Source: Pseudomonas marginalis (GTDB taxonomy: Bacteria > Pseudomonadota > Gammaproteobacteria > Pseudomonadales > Pseudomonadaceae). From it: a stretch of 64,000 nucleotides of DNA. This document shows positions 63,360-64,000 of this stretch, piece after piece (positions within the stretch are counted from its first letter, which is position 1; every line of letters starts with the position of its first letter). The notes beneath the pieces are model-generated. The model was not told the DNA's origin, searched no databases, and saw only the letters and a list, made by a program, of their open reading frames with translations. The position numbers and the translations under genes are program-made. The DNA is taken from contig NZ_JALJWV010000001.1 in NCBI RefSeq assembly GCF_024169655.1, positions 4,570,001 to 4,634,000 on the forward strand, in the 5' to 3' direction.

Positions 63360-64000
63360 GACTCACCTCGCTGAGTGGCTGTCTGGGGAGCACCGCCTGG
63401 AAAGTGGCGGGCGATATTGCGTTTGGAGGCGCCGATGTGACGACGCATCAACAACTCGGCCAGTTCACCGTCGCGATCGGCGATCGCGTCAAGAATTCGG
63501 TGATGCTCGGCAAAGGCCTGGCGTGGACGATTGGGGGTCGCGGAGAACTGGATGCGGTACATGCGCACCAGCTGGTACAGCTCGCCGCAGAGCATTTGGG
63601 TCAAGGTGCGGTTGCCGGCGCCCTGGATGATCCGGTAATGAAAGTCGAAGTCGCCTTCCTGCTGGTAATAGCCGACACCGGCCTGGAACGCCGCATCCCG
63701 TTCGTGGGTGTGCAGCACCTGGCGCAGTTCTTCGATCTCGGCATCAGTCATGCGCTCGGCGGCCAGGCGGCACGCCATGCCTTCGAGGGATTCGCGGATT
63801 TCATAGAGTTCGATCAATTCCGCGTGGCTCAACGACACCACGCGAGCGCCGACATGGGGCACGCGCACCAGCAGGCGCTGGCCTTCGAGGCGGTGGATCG
63901 CCTCACGCAACGGGCCGCGGCTGATGCCATAGGTGCGCGCCAGTTCCGGCTCGGAGATCTTGCTGCCGGGGGCGATCTCACCTTTGACGATAGCGGCCTG
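63356..64000 (-). CDS. GntR-family (FCD) regulator of the propionate operon, N-terminus outside the window
   Basis: The frame is open to the right edge. The visible part begins in the winged helix (IVKGEIAPGSKISEPELART; GISRGPLREAIHRLEGQRLL) and continues through an FCD domain with the metal histidines (DFDFHYRIIQGAGN; FAEHHRILDAIADRDG; MRRHIGASKRNI). It is upstream of and coupled to prpB, the usual place for the repressor of prp genes that responds to 2-methylcitrate in related organisms. The first 20-25 residues are missing from view. Confidence 0.9.
   Translation of the reverse strand, partial: QAAIVKGEIAPGSKISEPELARTYGISRGPLREAIHRLEGQRLLVRVPHVGARVVSLSHAELIELYEIRESLEGMACRLAAERMTDAEIEELRQVLHTHERDAAFQAGVGYYQQEGDFDFHYRIIQGAGNRTLTQMLCGELYQLVRMYRIQFSATPNRPRQAFAEHHRILDAIADRDGELAELLMRRHIGASKRNIARHFPGGAPQTATQRGES

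Overview
The window is chromosomal DNA from a fluorescent Pseudomonas, most likely of the P. fluorescens group. The evidence is the GC-rich codon use, the GTGGGAGGGGGCTTGCCCCC-type REP/REPIN repeats typical of that group, and core gene blocks in the order known from Pseudomonas: ffs / ligA-zipA-smc-GntR / xdhABC-guaD; rmf-pyrD; nasST-nasA-kinase-cobA; oprF-sigX-cmpX-crfX-cmaX; ppsA/ppsR; and prpRBC-acnD-prpFD. No tRNA, rRNA operon, CRISPR array, transposase or integrase was seen.

Layout. 1-2.3 kb: end of a VOC protein, an EamA exporter with a divergent LysR regulator, then the 4.5S RNA gene. 2.4-11.4 kb (minus): zinc metallopeptidase, ligA, zipA, smc and a GntR regulator. 11.6-20.2 kb (plus): purine catabolism (xdhA, xdhB, xdhC, guaD), then a GntR regulator and a BenE-type transporter. 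20.2-29.1 kb: yggL, dacB, a CHASE-PAS-GGDEF protein, rlmKL, rmf with a structured leader, pyrD. 29.2-31.9 kb (minus): a small island of orphan SPI-1-like type III secretion genes (secretin, a 71-residue SPOA fragment, a HilA-like winged helix, an IagB-like lytic transglycosylase). 32.0-37.8 kb (plus): nitrate assimilation control and transport (nasS, nasT, nasA), a phosphatase-kinase fusion and cobA, with no nitrite or nitrate reductase genes between them. 37.9-46.0 kb (minus): oprF, sigX, cmpX, crfX, cmaX, rraA, a hydrolase and ppsA; ppsR diverges from ppsA. 47.0-54.2 kb: a MocR regulator divergent from a five-gene operon (EamA exporter, JAMM-MoaD-E1-rhodanese fusion, CysM-like synthase, serine acetyltransferase, AlaX editing protein). 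54.2-55.1 kb: an unrecognised coiled-coil protein. 55.3-64 kb (minus): the 2-methylcitrate operon, with a scarred tandem duplication between prpF and prpD.

How the parts work together. The most interesting system is the 48.6-54.1 kb operon. It looks like a self-contained route to cysteine, or a cysteine-derived product, in which sulfur is carried as a protein thiocarboxylate: rhodanese and E1 domains charge a MoaD-like carrier, the CysM homologue joins it to O-acetylserine made by the linked acetyltransferase, the JAMM domain releases the product, and EamA may export it. The regulator is MocR, and three GTTCAAT direct repeats lie in the divergent promoter region. The second strong result is a pair of leader RNAs, before nasS and before nasA. 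Each has two hairpins with hexaloops carrying A at position 1 and G at position 4, the second overlapping an intrinsic terminator. This is the known target architecture for ANTAR proteins and implies that NasT antiterminates both nasA and its own operon. The third is the orphan type III secretion island, and the fourth is a novel-looking multi-hairpin element between rlmKL and rmf.

All functional calls are from reading sequence and motifs without database searches; names rest on family recognition and gene order.
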